The position numbers were made by a program, and so were the translations under genes. 64,000 nt of DNA, from positions 62,001 through 126,000 of the forward strand of contig JAGFNK010000100.1 in assembly GCA_025769875.1 (NCBI GenBank). Direction: 5' to 3'. The notes below the pieces were generated by a model that did not search any database, had not been told where the DNA came from, and saw only the letters and a program-made list of their open reading frames with translations. The stretch comes from Russula earlei (Eukaryota > Basidiomycota > Agaricomycetes > Russulales > Russulaceae). Positions 47,290 through 59,200 of this stretch are shown here, in pieces; within the stretch, counting starts at the first letter, position 1, and each line of letters starts with the position of its first letter.

Positions 47290-47632
47290 TCAAGAGTTTG
47301 CTGAGGGTTCTGGCTGGTAGATATGATTGGCGGCGATGGTTGGAAGCAAAGACTCGGATAGGGGTGACGCGTGTGTTGGACGTGCAGCCGCTAAGTGCCG
47401 CGCGAACGGACAACCCGGACCGTACGTGTAAATAATTCGAATTTAGTTATCGTTCGTTTTCCCTCAGTCTTTTATACACAAGACTGAGGTCAGTACAACA
47501 TTCCTTTATAGCTCTCTTTATAGCTAATACTGTACATAGCTCTCATTCTATAGGTTAGATAACTAACCAATATAGTCTTTTATACACAAGACTGAGCTCT
47601 CATTCTATAGCTCCAACAGCGTGACATATTAT
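47290..47632. other. Junction plus AT-rich twin-hairpin island 1
   Basis: Starts with the same CTCAAGAG...GGTTCTGGCT block that ends both 9.4-kb units. The AT-rich part holds a 10-bp perfect stem with 8-nt loop (47,462-47,489: CCTCAGTCTT, loop TTATACAC). The same loop recurs with a 6-bp stem at 47,574-47,593. A GCTCTCATTCTATAG direct repeat lies before and after the second hairpin. The related locus at 40,613 lacks this stretch. Confidence 0.6.
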
Positions 47633-48179
47633 AATAAACACCTGACCTTTCCACACGTTTGGAGCCTAATCATACGGGGCATCCAGTGCCTTGCTTCACT
47701 ATGATTAGGCTTGACTAATAGTTTTTTGCAGTGTTTCATGCGTGTGTCCAATGGGAAATGCCCAATGCCCAAATCTATACTTCGGCCGTTGCCGACCTGT
47801 TTTGTTGTACTGAATGATTGCTTTGGCGGGTTGCTCCTCCTTTGGCGAATTTGCTCTACGCGAGACGTTTCATCAATGAGTAGAGACCAGGGTCTAGGTG
47901 CTTTCATTGCAAACCCGCTCGGTTTCGTGGCCAGACAGTTGCCATCAGCCAATGAAAACCGGGGCAATCTCAGGCTGGACGATGCGCATAGGATAGCAAT
48001 CGAATACGAGTCCGTGATCGATCCCAAGGACCGCGAAGCCATCGAGAGCACGATCACGCAGTTGAGACTTTTCTCTTCCTGGAATCACCTTATCGTTTTC
48101 TGACGTCCGGCAGTGCGAGGGAGATGAAGACGGGACTGGATTCGAAGCGGGGCATCGCGAGGTTCCTACAAGTGAGGGT

Positions 48180-48216
48180 CTCTGCAATACTCCCTCACTG
48201 AGGGAGTATTGCAGAG
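48180..48216. repeat. Perfect 18-bp palindrome with 1-nt centre
   Basis: CTCTGCAATACTCCCTCA, a single C, then its exact reverse complement. The sister copy near 41,003 has only the right arm (as GTGAGGGAGTATCACAGAG). Confidence 0.9.
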
Positions 48217-48926
48217 CTGCCACGCATGCGCAAAGGTTTGCCAATGTAGGTAGGCCTTGACCGTCGCATCTCAATACATATCCTGGATCTCGTTGCTATT
48301 TTTCGCAGAGCATATTGGACAGAGCACAGTTCCCTTCAGAGAGGGTTAGCTCTGAGTCTTATTTCCCACATCAAGGGGACACCTTGGGTGCACCGCCTCC
48401 TTATCTTGCTGTGACAGACCCCACATTCCAGAGCGTGGCGAACGTCACAAAATCTCTCTATCGGTGTTATCTTAGCTGCAAGGAGATATTCCCTGGTCCA
48501 TTGTTCAAACTTGATTGGGCGAGTCCCTGTCTCTGTCTAAGTTGTCGCATAGTAATATTTTATAGTTCACAATCGACGGTATGAAACTGCTCTCTGACAT
48601 GAAGGAGAACATTAGACATACTGTGGAAACCTCATATCGCTTTGACGCGACCGAGAGCATAGGTTATAATGCGACAAGAGCCAAAGAGCTGCTGTCAGAG
48701 ATGGCCTTTATTCACGGCGTCCGCCTGTCCCCATCGCGTTGTCATTTGAAGTGCGTTGATCCCTGTATGCTCACAGGAACCCGATCCCAGTGGGGGCACT
48801 CGACACCCATATCGACATCCTCTCATCCAAAAGGCGATCAATACCTTGTGGTTTAAGAACAAGAGCGACGACGGCATGACCTTCCGAGAGCATTTCTCCC
48901 CTTTGCCCATTCCGGCTATGGCCCTC

Positions 48927-51730
48927 CATCAGGAAAAACCAGTCCGGTCCGTAGACACCGCTTAATTCTGTAGACACCATAGACACCATAGCACAACAAC
49001 ATACTATGTAGTGCTCTATAGCATCATAGTAAGTCTATATTGCTCAATGTAGTTCCAGTAGTTTATGACTATATTTATGTAGGCACAGTAGATGAAACCA
49101 AGTCTACATATCACTATGTAGGATGACTGAAATTCTGGTTGTCTATGGAGATGATCAGTTTACTACATTGCACTATGGAGACAATCAGTTTATTACATTG
49201 CACTATGGAGACAATTGTTCAATTACATTGCTCTATGGAGACTATTGGTTATTATAATTATATTGCACTATCGAGCCTTACTGATTGGCCATGCTACGCT
49301 GCATATTCTCCTCTCCTCTCCTCCCCAACCCACTCTCCCCTTTCCCATCCTCCCCCTCTCCTTCTCCCCTGATGACACTGTTTTCTTTCTCGCCTCTCCT
49401 CTCCTGATGGGAGGCGGCCGCGCGCATGAGTCGGTTGAAGTGGGGGTAAAAGGGTTTCTTGCTTGCTTTCTTTCTTTCTAATTCCTTCCTTTCTTGCCTT
49501 CGTCCTAGAGACGAAGGCTGGTTTTTATGTACATTAGGACTGGAGGTAGACTAAATGGTATCCTAGAATGAGGGTAGCTAAAGAGAGGGAAATGTATTCT
49601 GAGATAAATGGGTATGGACGCGTGTGATCACGGCGTTGAGGCGACAGGTGTAACGAAGCTAGGCTTTGGAAGGGTATAGTAAAGGGGGCTGTAGCAACGA
49701 GTGGGCACTAGTCGGCGTGGCCGAAATGCCATGAAGGGGTGGTCGGCCAGGTCTCGAGCATTGAGGACTTCTGCCTGATGAGGCAGTGGCGGGCATGCGG
49801 GCGAGCGAGCGTACGCGTGGGGGTGAGCGTGGGGGTATGCGTACGGGTGCGCATGGGTGGTAGCGACGTCGGAGGCGGAGGAGCGAGTGTGTGCATCGGA
49901 GGCGAGAGGCGGAGGGCGTGGTGTGCTTGCATGTGTGACGTGGTGGTGGGAGAGTGGGAGTTGTGGGGCACACGTGTCGGGCGTTCAGCTGTTGACTTGT
50001 TGACTTGTCTCTCGCAGTGGGTGTGGGTGACGCTTGGTCAGCATTGGCCAGTCCGCCGTGATCCACGTCCAAGCCCGCAACTCACCTTACAGTGCAAAGG
50101 AGAGGAGAGGGGAGAGAGCACATGGGGAACATGCAAGTGAGAGTGGTCACATGTGAAAAATGCTGCTTGCTGTCTATGTGAGTATGCAATGGGATGTTGA
50201 CATATGTGATGGCAAGGCACAAGGTAAAAAAGGCCAACATGTGCAACTCGTCAACTTCAAACCTTTTTTGACGACGGCCTCTTCGTTTTTACTAATCGCG
50301 TTCATTTTCTTTTGCTGTCATTCTTCCCCTCTTTCCCCTCTCCTGCCCACTCTTCCTTCCCCATGGTCCCAGTTCAAGACTCTCAAGCTGCCAGTTTCAT
50401 CAAGTTTTCACCGGCTATTACCCAAGTCATTCGAGTTTTTGAGTTTTCCCGTGCCATGTTGTTTCTGTGGGTGCGTTTTTTGTTTCATTTTCATGCACTC
50501 TCTCATCATCTCCCCTCTCCTTCCTACTAAACAGCCTCTTGTTGGCCTTCAAGCTGCCTTCTCACTCCCTTCTTCTGTGTTACTGCAGTGGTGACGATGG
50601 GGACGACAACGACATATGAGAGGACTTGTATTTAAGTGAAAGAAAAAAAACGCACACAAACAACTTAACTAAAATTGCGCGCGGGGGAAAACACATGTTG
50701 CTTGAAGGTAAAGTACGCTTGAACCGAAAGTGAGCTCCCGCACACAGGAAATGGTATTTCAGGGGATGGGCACATCACAGAAAACGAAAGTGCGACCCTT
50801 TCCCTAGGTCTCGCCAATGTGCGTTTCGGGTTTCCTTTTACTTGCGCAATCTCACTGTCACAGTGACAAGTACAACCATGCTCGGCGTCTTCAATGAGTG
50901 TCTTACGCATTCTGTGCGTTACCCTTTCCTTCGCTTTTCGTTTTTTTGTCACCCCCCTCTGCTTTCCTTTGCACAGGCTTCGCGCGGCTTCAAAATGTTG
51001 AACACACGTTCACGTCTCGACTCACCTGTACCCTGGTGCCGTCTTCTGCATCGTCCTTGATGCCTCCTCTTACCATGACAAAGCCACCAACACCACTGTC
51101 CAAGTCCAAGAAACGAGAGAAGGTGGCCCTTGCTCCCGGGCACAGGCCGATGAACAGTGAACAGGTGCGTTATTCCTTTTCGTTTTTGTGCACTCTCTCA
51201 TACTCTCCGGCCTTTCGTCAAGTGCTCGGGGGGAGAAATGGACATATGGAGCGATGACGAGACGCCGCTTAGAACGCATATGCAAATGACGACAACGGCT
51301 ATGGGCGCAGTCCCAAGAAGTGCCGCGCGCGAGAGCCGGAACAGCGCCGCGGAGGCGAGTATCCGACTGTAGTTCAAAAAATTAGTTAGCGTTGATATGT
51401 GAAATATATATTGTTTCCTGACATTTGTGTGAATTTAAGTGCCTGAGTTGTTTATCATAACAATGTTGCAATCAGTAGAACATAAGCATGTGGTTGGCTA
51501 CATAGGTATGGTTGATGATGGGAAGAAATGTACATTTATGTTGTTGATATAACATTGTATGATTTATGTAGCATTGGAAATGTAGTCAATGGTGCTCTAT
51601 ATAACCCTGGTGGCGGCTATATAGAGTTTGGTGGTTGCTATGTAGGCATGAAACCTCGATGGTTGTAAAGTTGCTACAGACGCTATGGTAGCTATATAGC
51701 GCTACATAGCATTTTCGTTTTTTCCTGATG
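48927..51730. mobile_element. DNA transposon, element B (2,804 bp)
   Basis: Terminal inverted repeats CATCAGGAAAAAC (left) and CATCAGGAAAAAAC (right, reversed). The TC dinucleotide is duplicated on both flanks (48925-48926, 51731-51732). Relic 1 near 43,285 has the uninterrupted empty site GGCCCTCGTGCTT. Both subterminal regions are AT-rich and full of short GTAGACACCATAG or CTATGTAG-type motifs. The interior shares a segment with element A (around 50,360-50,420 and 42,180-42,235, both with CCCAGTTCAAGACTC). No transposase was recognised in any frame. Confidence 0.82.
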
Positions 51731-52200
51731 TCGTGCTTGTGGTGGTAGGGACTGATCCCCTTGTTGGCCAAGTCTGGATGCTGTCATGATGCTGACGAAA
51801 CGATGATACGTTATCATGTCAGATACAGTGCTGTACTGACGAGTGGGCTGAGGGCACACGCAAGGAATCCAGCTGGGACGAGACACGCTTCAAAACCGAG
51901 TACCTCTCGCACATCAAGGCGCTCGCGGAGTTTCAGGAAAGTGATGGGGGAGGAAGCGGCGATCCGTTAGAGGTCATACGGAGCGATCTCCTCGAGAACG
52001 CCAGGTAAGTGGCTCCGTATACGTGTTGCGCACATACGGGCCGTTTTTCTAAACTCAGTGGGTCACTTGCAACAAGCGATCATGCGGGGATGACAGATAC
52101 CCAGGATGACACGGCCACGGAGGCTTTCCAGCAAGTGGACCTTCCGATATACAATGGCATTCCAATACCAAAACTCAGTGTCATCGAGGATGAGGGCTGA

Positions 52201-53330
52201 TATAAAGGAGATGGTCGCCCTACAGTGTGCTGCGTCGAGACATCTGTAGTGTTATGTGATGTGCCAGTGCCCCACAAGTGCTGTTTAAATCAATAGACGT
52301 AATCAGACTCGACACGGGCCCAGATCTGGCCTTTTACCACAATTACACGGAACGCCGTCGTCATCTAGCCTGATAAATGAAACTAACGGTGTCTAGATTC
52401 TCAAACACATATCACTGGCGTAAATTTCCTTTCTCGCAAGCCGGGTCCTCTTCGCCACCATTGACGTCTCAATTGATGGGTGATCCCAGCACGGTATAAG
52501 TAGGAGAGCTACTGTCACCTACACCTCATCCACAACCAAACACTGCTCGACTCCCGAGCCCTGCTTCACTCCGCCTCGCGTCGCCGCGTTTACTTAGCCT
52601 AGTCGGTGGTCACACAGCCGCAGCCCGCGAAAACTGCGAACCTAGCGTGCTGGCCAAACGCAACTGGCCTTTTGATCCTCATATAGCAAGTTGATATATC
52701 TATCAGGTTTGCATCGTCTACGTGATGAGGCTTTTATGTCGCTCATGAAAGAGAAATGCCCTTCCAGATCCCGCCTTGTTCAACATCGTTCTCGTCGATA
52801 CCACCCATCATCCACCTCTTTCCTTGTCGCTCGCTTTTCATCTGCATCTCGCGACCTCAGGAGATTAATGCCCGATGCAACGACAAACGCAGTTGGGAGC
52901 TGTTGAGATAAAGAGTAGCCGAAGCGTTTGACGCGTCGGCCCAAACTGCCCGGGCGGCCCACAGGCCCGGACCACATAAGCGTTTCAGATCAGTTGAGCT
53001 GAAACGCGTACGATAACAAAATTGATAGTATGATCTAAGACAATCGGTAGCTAGCACATAGTGATCGTGAAAACAATTTGATAGTTACTATAGACAAAAT
53101 AATTAGGGACGCTCTCAGATACTTAAGAGCGTCGTACATACAGTAGATACTTCAGTTTCGTCTCACAGAAACTGAAGTAAGTACTTACTATCTCACGATC
53201 TTATCAGTAGCTGATTACGCGTTGTAGTATCATTTTATTAGGTAAATATGACACAAGTAGTTTCGTCTCACAGAAACTGAATATCATTTTATTAGATCTA
53301 TTACGATCTAATCTACTTTATCACTGCGCA
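52201..53330. other. Intergenic with AT-rich twin-hairpin island 2
   Basis: No gene was recognised. From about 53,000 the sequence is AT-rich with stems GACGCTCT/AGAGCGTC (53,109-53,134), an 11-bp perfect stem with loop GTCTCACA (53,149-53,178), and the same loop on a 6-bp stem (53,259-53,278). An ATCATTTTATTAG direct repeat lies on both sides of the last hairpin. Confidence 0.6.
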
Positions 53331-55523
53331 ATTCAACAGGAGCTTCGTAGGACGAGAAAGAACGGAAACCGGTACCCTCTTTCCAAGTGAACTGTGGTGG
53401 CGAGACCACTATCACGACATTGAGAGTCAAGGGTACGTTCTTCGTCCCAGGTATCATCCCAATTGGGAACCCTCCTGGAGAAAGTCCGGTGAGGACTTCT
53501 TCAGAGCAGAGGATGGTCAACCTACCTTGGTGGGTGTCGTTCACCTTATGCCTCTGCACGCACTCAATTGGCCTTAGCTTCCCTATGCGATGGATGCGAC
53601 GTGCAAGGAGAACGGAAAGCAAGTCATGCTCAAGAATATCCCCGCGAGAAGAGGACAGCAGGAACTGATGATCGCCCGAAGTCTCTCTTCGCCGGAGCTC
53701 AGGAGCGAGCGTCGTAATCATTGCGTGCCGTTGTTGGGCTCTTTCGAAGCACCCGACGCCCTTGACCGGAAACTGATCGTCATGCCGTACCTACGCCCCT
53801 TCGATCAGCCCCATTTCCGAACGTATGGCGAGTTTGCGGCCTTCTTTACGCAGATTTGCGAAGTGAGTCCTACATCTTTACCCGATCAGAGGTGTAGTCA
53901 GACGTGATGACCGTTGACCCAGGGCCTTCAATTCATGCACGAGCGAAATATTGCACATCGGTATGCCGGGTTGCCTTTCTTTGAGGACGCTTATCGAGAA
54001 GATCCCTCAGGGACTGTACCGCAAACAACATCATGCTCGATCCCTCCGAGATGTACCCTGAAGGATTTAACCCCGTCAAGATCAATCGAAGCAAGGACTT
54101 CAAGGGCAAACCCGAACACTACGACCGGACGCAGCGACCTCCGCGCTACTACCTGATCGACTTTGGCCTGTCCCGCCAATACGGTTCCCGAGACGCATCA
54201 GACGAGCCACTCCGTGGCGGCGACAAGTCTGCACCCGAGGATCGGCACGTGGGGAAGTGCAATCCGTTCCACACGGATATCTACTATCTCGTAAACCTTG
54301 TCCGTGAACGCTTTATAAAAATGATGTCCCCTCAAGAGTCGATCGGTTGCGTGCGTACGTAGCTCACGGGCGCCCTTTCAGAGGTACAATGGCTTCGCAT
54401 TCATGGAGGCACTGGTGGACGCGATGACGAACGAGGACCCAGGGAAGCGTCCCGCGATCGAGGCGGTCTTGGAGGAGTTTTCTCGCATTCGCGGCTCGTT
54501 GAGCGAATTCACTATCGGTTCACCCCTTTCTGATCTCCACGTTCATCGAGCCTTTCTTGTTGCTGGCTCTGCGTCTTCCTCCAAAAGCTCCGTGCAGAGT
54601 GCCGCTCAAGCTGGGCAAGTGGGTGACGACCGCGCGCGTCGGAGAGAACGCGATGCGGAGAAGCGGTCGGAAATTGCGGGACGGCTCACCCGGGCGAGGG
54701 AGTCCACGCTGGATTATCGGCTCGACATCCCCAAGAGCATAAATGGCGGCGTTCAGGCACCTCCGAACCCTGTGAGCATGAAGGATTGGACGGGACTCGT
54801 CGAGGAGCGCATCGAGGTGAGTCCTAAGCGTTGCGCTCCGTCCAGCGGTGGTGAATCCAGACCTCTCCTCGAATTTCCACCCAGCGAGCCCGGCTGCAAG
54901 GGCAGTTCCTCGCCATCAAGGGCCGCGGGAAGCCCCTTGAGAGGGACGATGAGGATCACAACCCGTTCATCGCTCGCGAGAAGTTTCTCATGAACCGGAT
55001 AGTGCAGCGTCGGGGCGCGGCGCCTCCACGGGTCGAGGTCCAGGGCGAGCTCGAAGCGGCGATGGCCAGCTTCCGCGCGGTGTTGAAGCAGACGTGGGTG
55101 CGCCGCGCCGTGGGTATGCTCACCCTCTCTGGCCGGTCGCTGCACGGAATGTCGCTGGCGGACACGCGGGCGCTGAGAGACAGGGAGTGGGAGGCGCGCG
55201 AAAGGGCGTACCACGAGTCGGCTCTCCGGGAGCTCAACTTGCTCGTTCGCAAGTACAACGCGCTCGCGCCGTATGCCGTGCGCAGGGCTTATCACGTCCA
55301 GGACGCCGACCTGGGGAGGGCCTACGAAGAGGGCGGCGAGGACGTCCTGCGGGAAATCGAGGGACGGTCGCGCAGCTCTGGAGCCAAGAGATCGGGTGAG
55401 GTGCTCGACTCGGACGATGAAGGCGGCGGAGTGACTATCGGCGTGGGCGTACGGTCTCCGGGTGCCGTCCTGAGGCTCCGCGATCTCTTTTTGGAGTGGT
55501 TTGGTGGTCGAAGATGGACCTGA
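53331..55523 (+). CDS. Protein kinase fused in frame to DUF1992 domain
   Basis: Kinase part: ELWWRDHYHDIESQGYVLRP, then after an intron LPYAMDATCKENGKQVMLKN, IVMPYLRPFDQPHFRTY, and an intron. GLQFMHERNIAHRDCTANNI is the catalytic loop across an intron. RYYLIDFGLSRQYGSRD (DFG) and HTDIYYLVNLVRE follow, then after an intron RYNGFAFMEALVDAMTNEDP and KRPAIEAVLEEFSRIRGSL. The glycine-rich loop and N-terminus were not found and no start Met is visible, so the 5' end is uncertain or truncated. At about 54,510 the frame runs directly into the DUF1992 gene copy (SPLSDLHVHRAF, WTGLVEERIE, intron, FLMNRIVQRRGAAPP, SFRAVLKQTWVRRAVGML) to the stop at 55523. The join coincides with the left edge of the 9.4-kb duplication. 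Confidence 0.6.
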
Positions 55524-55689
55524 CCGAGCGAATGTGTCCACTGTCATCTTCGACATTTTCCCCTGACCTGTGAACACTAATCGTATCCGAGACCGACATG
55601 GCTTCATGCAAAGCTAATCAGTATCTGGTTTGGTGGTTGGAAGCAAGCTCCTTGACTGAAATATAATTTGGGAGGCCATTACAATGTCA

Positions 55690-56200
55690 TTAGTACGGGT
55701 CGGAATTCGGCGTTGGCTCCGGTTTTAGAAACGCCTGTACAGTACAGACAGGATCTAATCAGAGGTCTTGACGTCAAAAGGTAGAAAGCAACGTACCATT
55801 AATCACAGACTTTACATAAGCATTAAATGCTTCTAGAACAAGGTGGACAGCGGTCCAGGAGGTCCTTCTGAATCATATCGACAGAATCACCAGGTTGAGT
55901 TGAAACACTCCCTGAAGTGGTTCACGAGCCTCCTCAATAGCCGCTTCGGTCATTTCCGTGAAAGTACTTGGGGACTTGGATAAATCGGATGTAGTTGAAC
56001 CGCCAGCGCCGCTGGAATCCTCCCTTACACGAAACGTCGTTACGCTACAGCGGCTACGGTCTCTACAGTTCATACGTGGGTTCGATAGACCAAAAAACCT
56101 ATTCCCTGTTGGATTCTGATGGCGCCGGCGTGTCGGTCGCCGTGGGAGTACTCGTGGAAGGGGACTGGGAGCCTAGGAAGGGGGTATTAGTGTTGCGTCC
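55690..56200 (-). pseudogene. 5' remnant of a Crinkler-like gene, unit 2
   Basis: Same remnant as at 32,290-32,847, slightly better kept in the N-terminal part: CSVTTFRVREDSSGAGG, TTSDLSKSPSTFTEMTEAAI and EEAREPLQGVFQLN. The part after QLN is frameshifted and shortened relative to the 47-kb copy (QRMFQPGDSVDKIQKNLRL). TSTPTATDTP-like sequence lies at the outer end, near 56,150. Divergent from the NLR start at 56,281. Confidence 0.65.
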
Positions 56201-56280
56201 ATCGCCCACTTGACCTCTGGCGCTCACCTTATCACCCCCAGCCTTTCCTCTCCCCTAAGACCCACATCAGCCAACATCCT

Positions 56281-59200
56281 ATGCCGAGAAATCCTTTCTC
56301 TCGCTCTCATAAACATGCCGCAAAAGCCAAGGCGAAAGAGCCTGGCGCGAGTGCTTTCAATGCGTTCATCCTCTCTCTCTCGGTCCTCAAAGAGACTGCC
56401 AGTGCCATTCCACCTCCAGCAGGATCCATAATCAACGGAACTTTGGGTGGATTCCTTCAAGTTGTCGACATTCTCAAGGTCATCCGTCCCACCTCGATAA
56501 GCGAGAAACTATCTAACACTATACTTCCAGACCGCCATCCAAAACGTCGACGACGTTAATCAACTAATCGATCGTGTGAACACTCTCGAGCGGTCCATTT
56601 TCAGGCCACTTAAAGGCAAAAAAGACATCCCAAACTCCACCATCGAACTTGTGAATAACTTTGCCAAGTAACTCTCTGCTTACCGTGCGTTTGCGACCAT
56701 CCTAATTCTCTTTCTGTGTCAGATCTCTTTCAGCCATCGCGACAGTGCTGAAAAGTATTGCGGAGCGTAGCAAGGTCGCCCGAATTTTCAATAGCCGAGA
56801 AGATGCTGCAACGATCCAGAGTCAAGTCCAGGCGATCACAGTGGTCATCCAGAACTTTCTCGCAAGTTTCCCTCCTGGTCATGGATCTTTATCGGCGCTG
56901 ATATCTCGCGAGCCCAGGTAGAAGCTGTCATGAGCGTCAGAATCGAGGTCTACGTGGGTCACTCTCTGTCCCTGAAATGTGGGATCGGTCTCGTTAATCT
57001 GGATCATTCAGGAAAACGCCAATGCCATTCGAGCCGATATGGGTCTGGGTCGTGAAGAGGTCGCGGTATGTCTATCTTATCATGATTACTAGTCTTCAAT
57101 TGATGCGTTACCCAGGAAGCATTCAAGGATCTCGGAGGTGAGCGAACTATCACAACGAGAAACAAAGTATTCATTGAGTTTAGTGTACGTTGATCCATCC
57201 AACTTCCCTCGAGCTCGTAGGGCACGCTTCAATTGTCGTGACGGGAGAAATAGGCGTGCATGTTTGGAGCACACACGAGAGGATCTGTTGCACACCATAT
57301 ATCGGTGGATTAAAGACTCGACTGAGGCCATACGCGACCAAGGCACCATTACCGATCTGGACAATGGGCCATCTGAGGGTCAAGAGAGCTCGAACACAAG
57401 CCGGATCTTCTGGCTGTCCGGCGAAGCTGGAACAGGCAAATCGACAATCGCACAGAGCGTTGCTGAGTATTGTGATGAGAAGAAATGGCTTGCAGCCAGT
57501 TTCTTCTTTTCAAATGACGATGGGGAGCGAAACCATCCAAGGCTCGTATTCAGCACAATTGCTCACCAACTTGGCACGACGTTCCACCAACCTCTCATGT
57601 CTTTGATGCAAGAGGCCGTCAGAGTGGATCCGGACATTTGGTACTCTGATCCATCATTTCAATTGCGGAGGCTCGTCATTGAACCCATCCAAAAAGCGAT
57701 CGCTGCGGGACAATTACTTCCCTCACCAGCTGTCATCATATTGGATGCGCTTGATGAGTGCAAAGATGACCAGGTGACCTCATTGATCGTGCAGGTGCTT
57801 TCAGCGCACATCGATGACCTTCCGTTTTCCATCTTCCTCACGAGCCGACCGGAGCCAAAGCTCCATTTGCCACTCCTTCCCCCCCCTCTCCGACCGCATA
57901 CACGTCTATTCTTCCATCATGAGATTTCAAAATCATCTGTCGATCATGATATTGAAACATTTCTAATCCATGAGCTTACTCGCATTGGGTCTCTCAACGT
58001 AGGCCTCCTTACGTTTGATTGGTTCACGAAGGACGATGTCCGTGCGCTTGTTGGATTGTCGGATGGATTGTTCATCTTTGCTGCCACTGCAATCCGATTT
58101 ATCGAAGATGCTGATGCCTACAACCCAAGGGGTCAACTCCGTGAACTGGTTTCTGTTACAAGAGTCTCTGGGCAGGCAAAATCGTATCCCTACCAGCACC
58201 TAGACGATCTTTACCTCAAGGTGTTGCGTAACGCATTTCCGTCATCTTCCAGCACAAACACATTGGCCCGCTTGCGAATGACTCTTGGTTGCATTGTTCT
58301 GCTCGGTGATCCTCTCCCTGCAGTTTCAATATTCAGCTTTGCTTTCCCATGATGCCAGTAACGAAGTTAGCATCACAAGCATTCTGCAGCGGTTGGGTTC
58401 CATCATGACCATTCCTTCAAACACCGGAACGGTGCGAATGATGCATGCATCCTTCCCGGATTTTATCGTCGATCCCCACCGTTGCACAGAGCCTGACTTT
58501 CTGATTGATACTTCACTGTACCACAGCTGTCTCTCCATTGATTGTCTAAAGCAAATGAACTGCCTTGAACGGGATATATGCAAGATTAAAGACTTCTCAA
58601 AATTAAATAGGGAGATCAGAGATATTTCAGAAAGAGTTGCGCAACAAATTCCACCATCTATGCAATATGCCTGCCGTCATTGGGCCAATCATTTGGCATC
58701 ATTCACTGCCATCAGACAAGCTCTTTGACTTGTTGGAAACGATCTGCTTCAGCCGGAGTTTGTATTGGATCGAAGCACTTAGTCTGATGGAATGCCTAGA
58801 TGTGGCGATTCCTGCGCTGAGACTTGCTCGAAATACTTTATTGGTGAGTTGTAACAAATATTCGATCTGGTGTGGACGACTTGATGACATGATGATAGAC
58901 GTTTGCTGGGGTTCCAAGTGGGATCGTTGATATGCTGTATGAACTTGAGCGGTTTGTACTTGCGTTCTTCGATCCCATTAGCATGGCAGCGCTGCATACG
59001 TACTTCTCGGCACTTCCATTCACGCCACTAGAATCAAAAATTCGTAAACATTTCCGGCACGAACTGGGAAAGACTTTTTGACTGTGGTGAATGGGATGGA
59101 AGATTCATGGAGTGCTAATGTGCGAACAACGGAAGGACACTCTTCGCCAGTCTTGGCCGTCGCGTTTTCTCAAGACGGAACGCGGATAATCTCTGGGTCC

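Larger units (their letters stand above)
47633..52200 (+). pseudogene. DUF6532-type gene relic 2, split by element B
   Basis: Second copy of the relic at 40,620. SANENRGNLRLDDAHRIAIE and KLLSDMKENIRHTVETSYRF are followed by an intron, EPDPSGGTRHPYRHPLIQKA and INTLWFKNKSDDGMTFREHF, then SPLPIPAMAL. It is interrupted by the 2.8-kb element (48,927-51,730) and resumes LVV, an intron, IQCCTDEWAEGTRKESSWDE, SHIKALAEFQESDGGG, DLLENA, an intron, and a unique C-terminal exon ending PKLSVIEDEG with a stop at 52198-52200. Removing the element leaves a mostly open C-terminal half; the upstream half has frame breaks. The C-terminal part is better kept than in relic 1. Confidence 0.6.

Noticed and set aside
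49659..50140. ORFs inside element B as possible transposase
   Set aside because: They are Pro/Ser/Arg- or Gly/Val-rich chance frames in repetitive sequence. No DDE/D-type or zinc-finger pattern.
53149..53178. Hairpin as a rho-independent terminator
   Set aside because: This is a eukaryotic nuclear context, no T run follows, and the hairpin is repeated with its loop 105 bp later.
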